A stretch of DNA of 9,925 bases from QHCF01 sp003244275 (GCA_036806345.1 DAIROT010000070.1:1-9925), one strand, 5' to 3'; numbered from the stretch's first letter, positions 1 to 7,083 are shown. Notes: generated by a model from the sequence alone, not told the origin. Made by a program: numbers and translations.

Positions 1-115
1 ACTACGGGAACAGTAACCCCCTCGGCACCCTTGTGCATCCTGTGTGCGGGTTGGGGTGGCGGTCTGGCGGGTTGGTGGGTGAGTGGTCGGGCGAGGGCCG
101 GCAGGGAGGCTGGGG

Positions 116-934
116 TTAGCGATCGAGGTCGGGCCCTGGTCGTGAACCCGGGGCCGGGCCAGGCGGTGGCGGTAGGGGCCGTGGCGGCGACCCCAACCGG
201 GCAGCTGCGGCGATGCGCCGGCGAGAGGTTTCGCTGAGCTCGGCCAGATGAGCATCCCGGTTCTTGTCCCGATTGGCCGTCGGGCCGGCCTTCCGAGCGG
301 CCACAACCTCGGTGGTCATGAGACGCCACTGCCGAAGATGGCGACGTTCGGCCCGGCCGAGGTCCAGATCCTCGAGGTAGGAAAGTCCGGTATCGACGAG
401 GCGAGCCAGCTCTTCGAGTGGTCTGGCTGAAGCTCGTAGGGCCGTGGCCAGCTCCTCCGGCTCTGCTCTGGGAGCCAAGGCCCAGATTTCCTCTCGGTCT
501 TTTTGCCCGGGGAGCGATTCTGGGCGATCGAGCAGAGCGGCCAGCTTGGTGGCCACGTGGACTGGGACAGGAAGCACCCGCCGCCCGCCGCCCAGCTCGC
601 TCGCTGTGGTCAACTGCTCTACTCGGAGTTGGAGGGCCTGCCCCAGGCGAGATTGGTAGGAGACGTAGAGGTCAAGATGGATACCCTCGACACTCCCGCG
701 CCACTTTCGACCATCCACGTGGGTCGAGGCGGTGATCTCACCGAAGCGGGTGCGCAGCAAGTCGAGCTGAGCGTGGTCGACCATGAGGTCGATGTCGTGG
801 CTGGGCATGGACCCGAGATGCGCCCAGGTTCCCCAGCCCCCGATCAAGACGGCATCGGGGACCGTGGCGAGCACCTTGTCCAGGACCCGGCGGCTCTGGT
901 CGGTCAGCTCGGGCGGATAGAACTCAGGCGACAT
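116..934 (-). CDS. AbiEii-like nucleotidyltransferase toxin (type IV TA)
   Basis: Probable toxin of an AbiE-like type IV toxin-antitoxin pair: a cytoplasmic nucleotidyltransferase-fold protein. Seen in the sequence (272 aa from the ATG at 934): GGWGTWAHLGSMPSHDIDL at residues 32-50 supplies the GG loop and the D-x-D metal ligands (Asp47, Asp49). A possible third carboxylate lies in HLDLY (Asp88). A downstream KLAALLDR...KDREEI block (residues 130-150) matches the conserved Lys and Asp motifs III/IV of AbiEii proteins. The start at 934 is preferred over an in-frame one at 1012 because it overlaps the end of the upstream antitoxin gene by 11 bp, as in a coupled operon. No strong Shine-Dalgarno is visible. 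The C-terminal 25 or so residues are very Pro/Arg-rich and look disordered. Family assignment rests on motifs. It could also be a general nucleotidyltransferase of this fold without toxicity. Confidence 0.75.
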   Translation of the reverse strand: MSPEFYPPELTDQSRRVLDKVLATVPDAVLIGGWGTWAHLGSMPSHDIDLMVDHAQLDLLRTRFGEITASTHVDGRKWRGSVEGIHLDLYVSYQSRLGQALQLRVEQLTTASELGGGRRVLPVPVHVATKLAALLDRPESLPGQKDREEIWALAPRAEPEELATALRASARPLEELARLVDTGLSYLEDLDLGRAERRHLRQWRLMTTEVVAARKAGPTANRDKNRDAHLAELSETSRRRIAAAARLGSPPRPLPPPPGPAPGSRPGPDLDR

Positions 935-1541
935 CAAGATCGAGCATCCGAGTGGTGAGGGCAGCGACGAAGCGCCCTGCTTGCCACCCAGGCAGGTTGA
1001 AAAGGTCGACATAGGCTTGGACGAGTGGAGTGACCGTGCCGTAGTGGGAAAGGAGAGAATCGGCCTCCAAGACCATCAGGTTGGTACCGCCACCACCTGG
1101 CGGGGCAGGCTCCAAGTCGAGCTTCAGCAAAGGCTGGCTTGGCTCTCGGTAGACCAACACGGTGTCGTAGCCGGCGATCGTATTGCTCTCAAGGTGAGCC
1201 ACCACGGCGCCGAAGCCTCCCAAAATGGCGCCGGTTTGGGCCAGCGCCAGTTCTATGGCCGGTGCTCCGGCGGCTAGGCAGTCCTCTTTGAGCACGTCTC
1301 GGCGCAGGGTCCGCCGGCCCGCCCACACCAATAACAATCGGGCCGGGTCCACCAGGCGAAGCCCTCTGGCGCTGATGAGGATGGCTCCCATCTCCACTGG
1401 CCGGGAGAGTGCCCGGTGAACGGTTGACAGTCCAAAGCCCAGCTCGTCTGCCACCGCGGTGACCGACGGCCAGCGTCGCCGGTTCGCCGCGAAGGCCCCA
1501 ACCAACAGGTGGCGCCACACCGCCTCGGTCTTGCTCAGCAC
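924..1541 (-). CDS. AbiEi-like HTH antitoxin of the TA pair
   Basis: First gene of a minus-strand two-gene operon, and probable antitoxin and autoregulator for the nucleotidyltransferase downstream. The 205-aa product carries an N-terminal winged HTH (about residues 25-58, core VTAVADELGFGLSTVHRAL). A longer domain ends in VQAYVDLFNLPGWQAGRF (about residues 174-192), a pattern seen near the end of AbiEi-type antitoxin domains. The GTG at 1541 is chosen as start. It lies just downstream of an AT-rich stretch on its own strand, with no clear ribosome binding site, so leaderless translation is possible. The stop (924-926) overlaps the start of the toxin gene. In the AbiE family the antitoxin binds DNA and represses its own promoter without forming a stable complex with the toxin. 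Whether this one does is inferred from family and layout. Confidence 0.7.
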   Translation of the reverse strand: MLSKTEAVWRHLLVGAFAANRRRWPSVTAVADELGFGLSTVHRALSRPVEMGAILISARGLRLVDPARLLLVWAGRRTLRRDVLKEDCLAAGAPAIELALAQTGAILGGFGAVVAHLESNTIAGYDTVLVYREPSQPLLKLDLEPAPPGGGGTNLMVLEADSLLSHYGTVTPLVQAYVDLFNLPGWQAGRFVAALTTRMLDLDVA

Positions 1542-1589
1542 GAGGCGATGGTAGCAAATACACTAATCAGTAGATACGCCGGAGGCCCA

Positions 1590-1610
1590 CCGGGCGAGAT
1601 ACAAGCCCGG
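1590..1610. promoter_or_regulatory. perfect inverted repeat, candidate operator
   Basis: CCGGGC (1590-1595) and GCCCGG (1605-1610) form perfect 6-bp arms around a 9-base spacer, immediately upstream of the TACACT box. The position would suit an operator for an HTH regulator such as the neighbouring antitoxin. Chance occurrence of a 6-bp GC-rich repeat in GC-rich DNA is not negligible. Confidence 0.35.
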
Positions 1611-1679
1611 AGTACACTGCCGTCGTCGGCTCGCGGAGGCCGCTGGTGGTCTTCTCCGCCTATCAGGTCAACGTTGTGC

Positions 1680-1685
1680 GGAGTG
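1680..1685 (+). promoter_or_regulatory. ribosome binding site of xseA-like gene
   Basis: GGAGTG lies 4 bases before the ATG at 1690, and its GGAG core (1680-1683) is 6 bases away. It supports this start codon over other in-frame ones. Confidence 0.55.
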
Positions 1686-1689
1686 AATA

Positions 1690-2787
1690 ATGGTGCAGGC
1701 GCTTCCGAACCCGGAGGAGACCGCAGCAGCGGCGGTCTCTGTCGGCCAGGCCCTGGCTCTGGCCGGGCGAAGCATCCAAGTGGGCACTGGAGGCCCTGTG
1801 TGGGTCTACGGCGAGGTGGACGGGCTCTCTCGCTCCAAAGCTGGGCACCTGTATTGGTGCCTGGCCGACGAGGCCGCCCGGCTGTCGGTGGTGGCGTTTC
1901 GCTCTGAGGCGATTCGGTTGAGTGGCACACTGAGCCGGGCTGGCGTGGAGATGGCCAATGGATTGGCGATCCGGGTGTTTGGCAACCTGGAGGTCTACGC
2001 CCCGAAAGGCCAGGTGCAGCTCCATGCCCTTGCGGTGGACCCGACCGTCAGTGTCGGCCAGCAGGCGCTGGCCCGCCAAGCCACCCGAGCGGCCCTGGGG
2101 ACGGCTGGACTGCTTGAAGCACAACGGGGGCTGTCCCTGTCTTCCGTGCCGCTGGAGCTCGGGGTAGTGGCTCCGGCGGGTCAGGGTTTGGGTGACCTGC
2201 TCGGCCGTTTGGAGGCTGCGCCGTGGGCATGGCGAGTGTGGGTGGCCACCACAGCCTCAGAGGGCAAGGCTGCACCAAGAGCCATTGCGGCCGCCCTGGA
2301 GGCCCTGGGGGGCTGCGATGTGGTGATCCTGGCGCGAGGTGGCGGCGCCGGCGTGACTACCGCCTATGACAGCGACGAGGTCGCTACCGCGGTGTGCCGT
2401 TGCCAAGCCCCAGTAATGGTGGCGGTGGGACACACCAGTGACCGCAGCTTGGCTGATGAATGCGCCTTTGCGTCGGTTGCGACCCCAACGGCCGTGGCCG
2501 ACAGGTTGTCTGCGCACCTGGAGGCTGCGGATCAGGCGTTGGTGATCGAGGCAAGAGCGGCGGCAGCCGCCGCCCGGGCGGTGTTGGCTCGGGCGGGAAG
2601 TGCCCTGGAAGCCGAAGCTAGGGCCATCGATTCAACCCAAGCTCAGCTAGGCCAGACAATCGCTGCCCGAGCCCAAGCCGACACGGCGGTAGCTCAGGCT
2701 CGGCAGACCCGGCGGGCGGCGGTAGCTGCCGTGGTGGCCGTAGTGATCCTGATCGTGGTCCTTGCCTTGGTACTGATGGGAGCCTGA
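1690..2787 (+). CDS. exonuclease VII large subunit-like protein with C-terminal membrane helix
   Basis: Homologue of XseA, the catalytic large subunit of exonuclease VII, which degrades single-stranded DNA to oligonucleotides. The 365-aa product shows an N-terminal OB-fold (about 35-118; VWVYGEVDGL, GHLYWCLADE, GQVQL). A catalytic domain follows with residues matching those known to be essential in E. coli XseA: Asp169 (GLGDLL), Arg216 in LARGGG, and His248/Asp251 in VGHTSDRSLAD, then ATPTAVAD. An Ala-rich coiled coil spans about 275-342. It ends in a hydrophobic helix (about 343-363, VAAVVAVVILIVVLALVLMG) that has no counterpart in classical XseA of 400-460 aa. This suggests anchoring to the inner face of the membrane by a C-terminal tail. 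The TGA overlaps the start of the small-subunit gene by one base. It may be an accessory paralogue rather than the housekeeping xseA; that needs the rest of the genome. Confidence 0.82.
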   Translation: MVQALPNPEETAAAAVSVGQALALAGRSIQVGTGGPVWVYGEVDGLSRSKAGHLYWCLADEAARLSVVAFRSEAIRLSGTLSRAGVEMANGLAIRVFGNLEVYAPKGQVQLHALAVDPTVSVGQQALARQATRAALGTAGLLEAQRGLSLSSVPLELGVVAPAGQGLGDLLGRLEAAPWAWRVWVATTASEGKAAPRAIAAALEALGGCDVVILARGGGAGVTTAYDSDEVATAVCRCQAPVMVAVGHTSDRSLADECAFASVATPTAVADRLSAHLEAADQALVIEARAAAAAARAVLARAGSALEAEARAIDSTQAQLGQTIAARAQADTAVAQARQTRRAAVAAVVAVVILIVVLALVLMGA

Positions 2788-2975
2788 TGGCCGAAAATGG
2801 TTACGCTGCCGCCCTCGCCGAGCTGAGCAACATTCGCCGTCGTCTTGAGGCGGGCACACTTGAGCCGGCCGAGGTCGAGGTATTAATGGTTCAGGCGAAG
2901 GCGGCGCTGGTCTCCGGGCGCGCCGCTCTCCGACGGGTTGAGGCCACCATCGAGGTGCTGGAGGTGACCCGTTGA
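2787..2975 (+). CDS. xseB: exonuclease VII small subunit-like protein
   Basis: A 62-aa helical protein matching XseB, the small subunit that binds the coiled coil of XseA. The recognisable pattern is YAAALAELSNIRRRLEAGTL at residues 6-25, followed by a second amphipathic helix (about 29-58). This is the two-helix hairpin of the family, somewhat shorter than the usual 70-80 aa. The ATG at 2787 shares its A with the TGA of the upstream gene (TGATG), and GGGAG sits four bases before the ATG, so translation is coupled. Pairing with the membrane-helix XseA implies the two form one complex. With so short a large-subunit coiled coil, the number of small subunits bound may be lower than in E. coli; that is inference. 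Confidence 0.8.
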   Translation: MAENGYAAALAELSNIRRRLEAGTLEPAEVEVLMVQAKAALVSGRAALRRVEATIEVLEVTR

Positions 2976-3283
2976 CGTACCTGTGGCGAGCCGCGGCAAG
3001 GCAAGCAGGGGCACTCGCCGATGCTGCCGAAGGCCGGACACGACCAGCACATATAAGCGTCATCGAGGAACCGCTTGCGTGGCGGTCGGACACCTTGACA
3101 GGCGCCATAGTCAGCGTTCCGGCGCTACCTTCCTACAGGCGGCCATGTACAACAGGCACACTTGAGCGTGCTGGCTCCCCGCGACCACGACAGGCGTTCA
3201 GCTGGCCTGCTTCCCACCTTCGACCCTTCCCGCAAGCGGATCCTCGACTGGTGACCGGCCGGCCCCCCGGCTGGTGGCGAAGT
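2976..3283. other. convergent intergenic spacer
   Basis: About 308 bases between the xseB-like stop and the stop of the CoA-transferase gene. A reading frame starting at a TTG (2972) stays open through this spacer into the antisense of the CoA-transferase, but its product resembles no family and is low-complexity in places, so no gene is called. The only notable structure is the hairpin at 3254-3275. Confidence 0.5.
3254..3275. terminator. strong hairpin in convergent spacer, candidate terminator
   Basis: Nine paired bases (ACCGGCCGG with CCGGCTGGT, one G-U wobble on the plus-strand RNA) enclose a CCCC loop. The hairpin starts 8 bases past the stop of the CoA-transferase on the minus strand. 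No U-tract follows on either strand, so it would be a U-less terminator of the kind often proposed for actinobacteria, or simply an mRNA 3'-end stabiliser. Confidence 0.4.
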
Positions 3284-4663
3284 TCAGACCCAGGCGGGCC
3301 GGGAGTGTGCGTACCTCGGTGGCAGATGTGGCCAGACCAGCGGTTTGCCGTCGATGTGACCGGGTGGGGCGATACCGCTCCATCCGTCACCGAACGGCAC
3401 CCGGTAGGCGTTGGCGTCGGTCTCTGCGCCCTCGTGGCTTGCGAACTGGGGTTCGACTCGTACTCCTTGGTCGAGCAGCCATTGCGCGGTTCGGGCGAGC
3501 GACAAGCGGACATGGGTGCTCTCGCCCGTGCGGGCCCGTCTGGCCAGCCCAGCCAGGGCGGCGGCTGCGGCCAGGTAGCCGGTGGCGTGGTCGAGTAGCT
3601 GGCAGGGCAGGGCGCCCGGGCGTCTGTCATCGGCGCTGGTGGCCCAGCCGATGCCCGAGGCGATCTGGACGAGGCTGTCGAAGCCACGCCGCTCGGCCCA
3701 CGGTCCAGTCGTGCCCCACGCCGAGAGCGTGACCACCACGGTGCTCGGGTGGCGGTCGGCCACCTGTTCTGGGTGCAAGGCGAGGCTACGTAGCGCGCCT
3801 GGCCGGTAGCCGGTGACGAGAACGTCGGCCTGGTCGACCAAGGCGTGCAGGAGTTCACGGCCACGTTCTGTTCTGCCGTCGAGGGTGGTGCTGGCCTTGC
3901 CGATCACGCCATCGACGGCGTGCAAGGGGAGCTCAGGCCGGGCGGGGTCGTCGACCCGCAGCACGTCGGCGCCGAGCGCACCGAGCATGCGGGTTCCCAC
4001 CGGTCCGGCGATGACCCGGGTCAAGTCCAGCACTCGCAGCCCCGACGCCGGCAGCAGCCCCGGCCCTGCCAATGATGGCGCACCGACACTCAGCAGTTCA
4101 GTGACCGTGAGCGACGAGGCCGCCACCGCCCGGCCTTGGTCACCAGCGCGCCACTGGTGGACGGCTCGGGCGGCGACGGCCAAGCCGCCAGCGTCATAGA
4201 CGAGACGTTCGACCTCCAGGCTGGGACGCTCAGCGATGGCGTCGGCTACCGCCGCCTCGACCTGGGCGTCGGGACCGTCAGCCACGCCGAACGCGCTCAG
4301 CAGCGCCGAGCGATGCCAGGGGTAGTTGGCGTGGGTCCGGACCCAGCCGTCCGTGGCTGGCCACAGTCGAGACAGCGGAGCGAACCCGCTCATCGGCTGA
4401 CCGGTCGGATCGCGTAACCAGAACTCGCTGCGCACCGCCGCGGCGACATGCCCAGTGGCAAGGGACATCTCGGGCATTCGCCCCGTCCGAGCCAACGCCA
4501 GGTCGGCCGCGGCCATCAAGCAGGCGGCCACCGACGAGATCGCGCAATCAGCGACAGCGAGCGGCGAAAACAACACCGCCGGGTACGGATCGCCGCTCAT
4601 CTCCGGGCCGCCGTTATTCGCGATCCCGAGATCCGTCAGCACACCTTCGAGGAGGACGCCCAT
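3284..4663 (-). CDS. CaiB/BaiF family (type III) CoA-transferase
   Basis: Type III CoA-transferase that moves CoA between carboxylic acids. The substrate cannot be told. In the 459-aa product the classical family N-terminal signature appears only at about residue 208: GLRVLDLTRVIAGPVGTRML, then GADVLRVDDP, DVLVTGYRPGAL, RGFDSLVQIASGIG. LLDHATGYLAAAAAL follows, whose Asp (about 358) fits the catalytic Asp that forms the glutamyl/aspartyl-CoA-type anhydride in the family. The first 200 residues instead resemble the later part of such proteins (ATDGWVRTHANYPWHRSALL), so the order looks permuted or tandem. The ATG at 4663 is preferred; GTG at 4726 would add 21 Pro/Arg-rich residues. It is transcribed away from the phosphatase-like gene across an 84-bp spacer. 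Likely roles are fatty-acid, carnitine-like or xenobiotic acid catabolism, but nothing here narrows it. Confidence 0.82.
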   Translation of the reverse strand: MGVLLEGVLTDLGIANNGGPEMSGDPYPAVLFSPLAVADCAISSVAACLMAAADLALARTGRMPEMSLATGHVAAAVRSEFWLRDPTGQPMSGFAPLSRLWPATDGWVRTHANYPWHRSALLSAFGVADGPDAQVEAAVADAIAERPSLEVERLVYDAGGLAVAARAVHQWRAGDQGRAVAASSLTVTELLSVGAPSLAGPGLLPASGLRVLDLTRVIAGPVGTRMLGALGADVLRVDDPARPELPLHAVDGVIGKASTTLDGRTERGRELLHALVDQADVLVTGYRPGALRSLALHPEQVADRHPSTVVVTLSAWGTTGPWAERRGFDSLVQIASGIGWATSADDRRPGALPCQLLDHATGYLAAAAALAGLARRARTGESTHVRLSLARTAQWLLDQGVRVEPQFASHEGAETDANAYRVPFGDGWSGIAPPGHIDGKPLVWPHLPPRYAHSRPAWV

Positions 4664-4747
4664 GACCCAATTATGGCCGCCGGGCACCTCGCAAGGGATC
4701 GGGCTGCGGCAACGGTGGATCCGCACAACAGCCGTAGTTTGTCGATC
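4664..4747. promoter_or_regulatory. divergent promoter spacer
   Basis: Short region between the CoA-transferase and phosphatase-like starts, which must carry both promoters if the preferred starts are right. I see no convincing -35/-10 pair and no Shine-Dalgarno before either start. Confidence 0.3.
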
Positions 4748-5176
4748 ATGAGCGAGTGGGACCTGGGGGCCATCGGGGTCTTGTCGCTGCCGTCCGGCCG
4801 ACTTGTGCGCGGTCGCGGGCTGCGTCGACCGTTACTCGACGGCAACCTCCCCGAGTTCGGGATTTATCTGCTCAACAAGCGGCCTGAGCCCGTGTCGTGG
4901 GAAGCTCGGTGGGTCCGCTGGCCGGACTTCTGGCTGCCCACGGACCGCAGCGACGCTCAAGGCGCGCTGCGCGACGCTTGGCGCCGCGCCGCAGACGAGC
5001 GGGTGGAGATTGCCTGCGGCGGGGGCCGTGGCAGGACCGGCACCGCATTGGCTTGCTTGGCGGTGCTGGACGGCGTACCCCCTCACGAGGCGGTCGCCTA
5101 CGTGCGCGGACACTACGACCCGCGGGCCGTCGAGACGTCCTGGCAGCACTACGTCACCCACTTCGCTACGTCGTAG
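4748..5176 (+). CDS. protein-tyrosine phosphatase-like protein
   Basis: Small cysteine-phosphatase-like cytoplasmic protein, 142 aa. The signature C-X5-R loop is present as ACGGGRGRTGTALACL: Cys90 would be the nucleophile and Arg96 the phosphate binder, followed by the usual Thr-Gly. Upstream, WPDFWLP (residues 58-64) looks like the WPD loop, with Asp60 as general acid, spaced as in compact PTP domains. The His that normally precedes the Cys is replaced by Ala. The ATG at 4748 is chosen because the family-like region begins just after it; the frame is open upstream but that part is antisense to the CoA-transferase. No signal peptide or membrane segment. The substrate could be a phosphoprotein or a small phosphorylated compound. 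Monocistronic, convergent with the RlmJ-like gene. Confidence 0.7.
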   Translation: MSEWDLGAIGVLSLPSGRLVRGRGLRRPLLDGNLPEFGIYLLNKRPEPVSWEARWVRWPDFWLPTDRSDAQGALRDAWRRAADERVEIACGGGRGRTGTALACLAVLDGVPPHEAVAYVRGHYDPRAVETSWQHYVTHFATS

Positions 5177-5268
5177 GCCGGCGAGCCGAAAGCCGTCCCA
5201 CAGTGGCACACCTCTGGCGTGCGGACCCTTCCAACAGGTCAGCCACGCAGCAAGAGCACGATTGCGGC

Positions 5269-6105
5269 TCAAGATAGGTGGCGGAGCCTCATCGTCCACT
5301 CCTCGCCCATAACCTGGACTACCTCCGCTGCCGCCTCAGCAGCGACTCTCCACGCTGTCGGGGGAAGCGCCAACAGCAGCTCGCACCCCACCGTCGGCTG
5401 GGCAGCCCTCGGGGTCTCCCAGAGAACCTCCACCGACCAAAGTGGACTCATCATGCCTTGAGGCGCGGCGGCTGTGGTCGTCGGCTTCCAGGAGGATGTC
5501 CCCCTCTTCGACCCGTTCACCGGTAGCCAGATCATGAGGGCGTTCGGTTCCGATCCCTTTGGCACGAGCCCTTGCAACGTACGCTGCCAGCCCTGTCGCT
5601 TCGGCGGGTCTACGAAAAGGAGGTCGGCGCCGGCGGCGGCCCCCGCGGGCATGCGCCCTGTCACTGCCGCGACCTGCGCAACGGGTGTCTGCGCACTGAG
5701 CACCTGCTGCAGATCGTTGCTGCAGATCGGATCCGTGTCCCATGCACGGATATGGATAGTTCGTCCGACCGCCGACGCCCTTCTCGCAGCCGTCAAAGAG
5801 GAGCCTGGGTAGACGCTTCCGTTCTGAGACCAGCAGGCTTGGAGATAGGTATTCACACGCTGGAGCCATGAGTGCCGCTGAGTGGCCGCCAGCGCGCCAA
5901 CGCCCACCGCCCACTCCCCTTCCTTGCTCAACTGGTACTCCCCGCCGCCGGAGAAGGCGTCGCAGAAGCTCAGTCCCCCAGACGACGGCAGAGACGCCAG
6001 GAGTTCGTCAAGGACAGCCACCAGAACGGCGTGCTTCACCACATCTCCACGGTTGCCGGCGTGGTCCGAATGACTGTAGGGGCGCTTACCCACGGCTGCA
6101 TTCAC
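5269..6105 (-). CDS. RlmJ-like methyltransferase (23S rRNA adenine-N6 family)
   Basis: Member of the RlmJ family; E. coli RlmJ methylates N6 of A2030 of 23S rRNA. The 278-aa product (E. coli RlmJ has 280) starts with YSHSDHAGNRGDVVKHAVL at residues 10-28, the hallmark N-terminal motif of RlmJ (YRHSFHAGN-DVLKH). DAFSGGGEYQL (49-59) matches the SAM-binding DTHAGAGRYQL segment, followed by VYPGSSLTAAR and the catalytic motif IV as LLFVDPPK (162-169). The family has DPPY there; Lys169 replaces the aromatic residue that normally stacks on the target adenine. Several other conserved surface positions also differ, so activity or target may have changed. The GTG at 6105 puts the motif near the N-terminus as in the family; GTG at 6093 is possible. 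No clear ribosome binding site. It lies 155 bp downstream of another methyltransferase gene on the same strand. Confidence 0.7.
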   Translation of the reverse strand: MNAAVGKRPYSHSDHAGNRGDVVKHAVLVAVLDELLASLPSSGGLSFCDAFSGGGEYQLSKEGEWAVGVGALAATQRHSWLQRVNTYLQACWSQNGSVYPGSSLTAARRASAVGRTIHIRAWDTDPICSNDLQQVLSAQTPVAQVAAVTGRMPAGAAAGADLLFVDPPKRQGWQRTLQGLVPKGSEPNALMIWLPVNGSKRGTSSWKPTTTAAAPQGMMSPLWSVEVLWETPRAAQPTVGCELLLALPPTAWRVAAEAAAEVVQVMGEEWTMRLRHLS

Positions 6106-6260
6106 CCTGAAAGTCTTGCAGTCGCCGGAGCCGGCCGTTCCTCGGCGTCCGCCTGTCCATCCCTCAATGGCACGTGGCACGCCAGCTGCGGCGTTCTGGG
6201 GGCCGCGCTTCCGACTTGGATCTCCGGGGCGACCGGGCGAGGGGTCAGCGCAGGCAGTCT

Positions 6261-7083
6261 TCAGGACTTCACAAGACGCAAGTTGAGAAACAGCGGGACT
6301 CGATGCCATGGGGCGTAGTGATCGGCGGTGGTGCCCAGCGCGGTCACGCCCCGGCGGCGGTGAAANNNNNNNNNNGGCGGTGGTCGCGGGCGTCGGCTCG
6401 CGGATCGCCTCGATCAGCAGGCCAGCCTCCTCGAAGGAGCGGGCATACCCCTCCAGCGGGTAGCTCCAGCCTCGGAAGTTCATGGTGAGCCCGTCCCGCT
6501 CGAAGGTTCCCTCGAACCGCCGGCGGCCAAAGTAGGAGCCGGCGATCTCGAACACCAACCCTGAGGAGGTGATGACGAACGCGCCGGCTTCGTTCACTGG
6601 ATGGGTGACACACACGCAGAGACGTCCGCCCGGCTCCAGGACCCGAGCAGCTTCCCGTACCGTGCCGGGCATGTCGGCGACGTCCATCAGCGAGTTGTAG
6701 GCAACCACTAGATTGCAGTTGGCGTCGGCGATCGGCAGTCGAGCACCGTTGGCCAGCAGGTAGTCGCCCCCGGGATCGGCTTGTTTGGCGTAGCGCAGCA
6801 GCTTGGCGGACCGATCGACGGCGACGACTCGGTGACCACGCTCCTTCAGGTCCCGAGCGACCCGACCCTCGCCGCAGCCGACCTCCAGGGTGCGCCTACC
6901 TGGCGACGGCACGACCTGCTCGTAGAACGCGTCCCGATATTGCCAGTAGGCGTCATGACCCGGCGTGCGAGCCCAGCGCACCCAGTTGTCCGCTTCCCGA
7001 TCCCAGTCGACCTCCTCGTCCACCTCGGTGACAGTAGGCGTCGGTCTCTCCCTCCGCTGGCTGCCCACCGTGCGGGTACGCAT
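6261..7083 (-). CDS. class I SAM-dependent methyltransferase, interrupted by assembly gap
   Basis: Soluble Rossmann-fold methyltransferase of the UbiE/Methyltransf_11 type, substrate unknown. Before the gap, 236 residues are readable: motif I LEVGCGEGRVARDL (66-79), acidic Asp90 at the end of beta-2 (VVAVDRS), then NLVVAYNSLMDVADM and the REAARVLEPGGRLCV block. After the N run the protein resumes in the frame that starts at 6365 and ends APWHRVPLFLNLRLVKS with TGA at 6261-6263. That tail is typical of this family, whose members often end in W-R-PLFL-LR-V. Both flanks sit on codon boundaries, so the real gap must be a multiple of three, not ten. The annotated reading frame that runs on into the RlmJ-like gene is therefore an artefact. 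The ATG at 7083 is taken as start, with no good ribosome binding site; the conserved region starts near residue 26. Confidence 0.75.
6366..6375. other. assembly gap (10 N)
   Basis: Ten undetermined bases inside the methyltransferase gene. Reading frames on the two sides show the true length is not ten, so this is a scaffolding placeholder. Flanks are GGC-repeat-rich, which may explain the failure to assemble. Confidence 0.98.

Larger units (their letters stand above)
1542..1689. promoter_or_regulatory. divergent intergenic region between TA operon and exonuclease VII pair
   Basis: This spacer must hold the promoters for both divergent operons. An AT-rich island (1553-1577) lies next to the antitoxin start and is the best candidate for its promoter. 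TACACT at 1613-1618 fits a TANNNT -10 box for the rightward genes, but no clear -35 is visible. No mapped start site exists, so these are suggestions only. Confidence 0.4.

Noticed and set aside
2972..3598. 208-residue plus-strand reading frame starting at TTG
   Set aside because: Half of it is antisense to the CoA-transferase, no family pattern is visible, and high GC makes long chance frames common.
3133..3864. 243-residue minus-strand frame overlapping the CoA-transferase
   Set aside because: Composition is Ser/Pro/Arg-rich as expected for a shifted frame of a real gene; the CoA-transferase frame has clear family motifs.
6161..6175. CCTCAATGGCACG, resembling the start of the IS1380 terminal repeat
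   Set aside because: Only the first eight bases agree; the inner GAGCGCCGGC block and a CTAA flank are absent, so it is probably chance.
5269..7083. Single 604-residue fusion of two methyltransferases
   Set aside because: It exists only because ten N happen to keep the frame open. The true methyltransferase ending is in another frame after the gap, and the RlmJ-like protein has its own plausible start.
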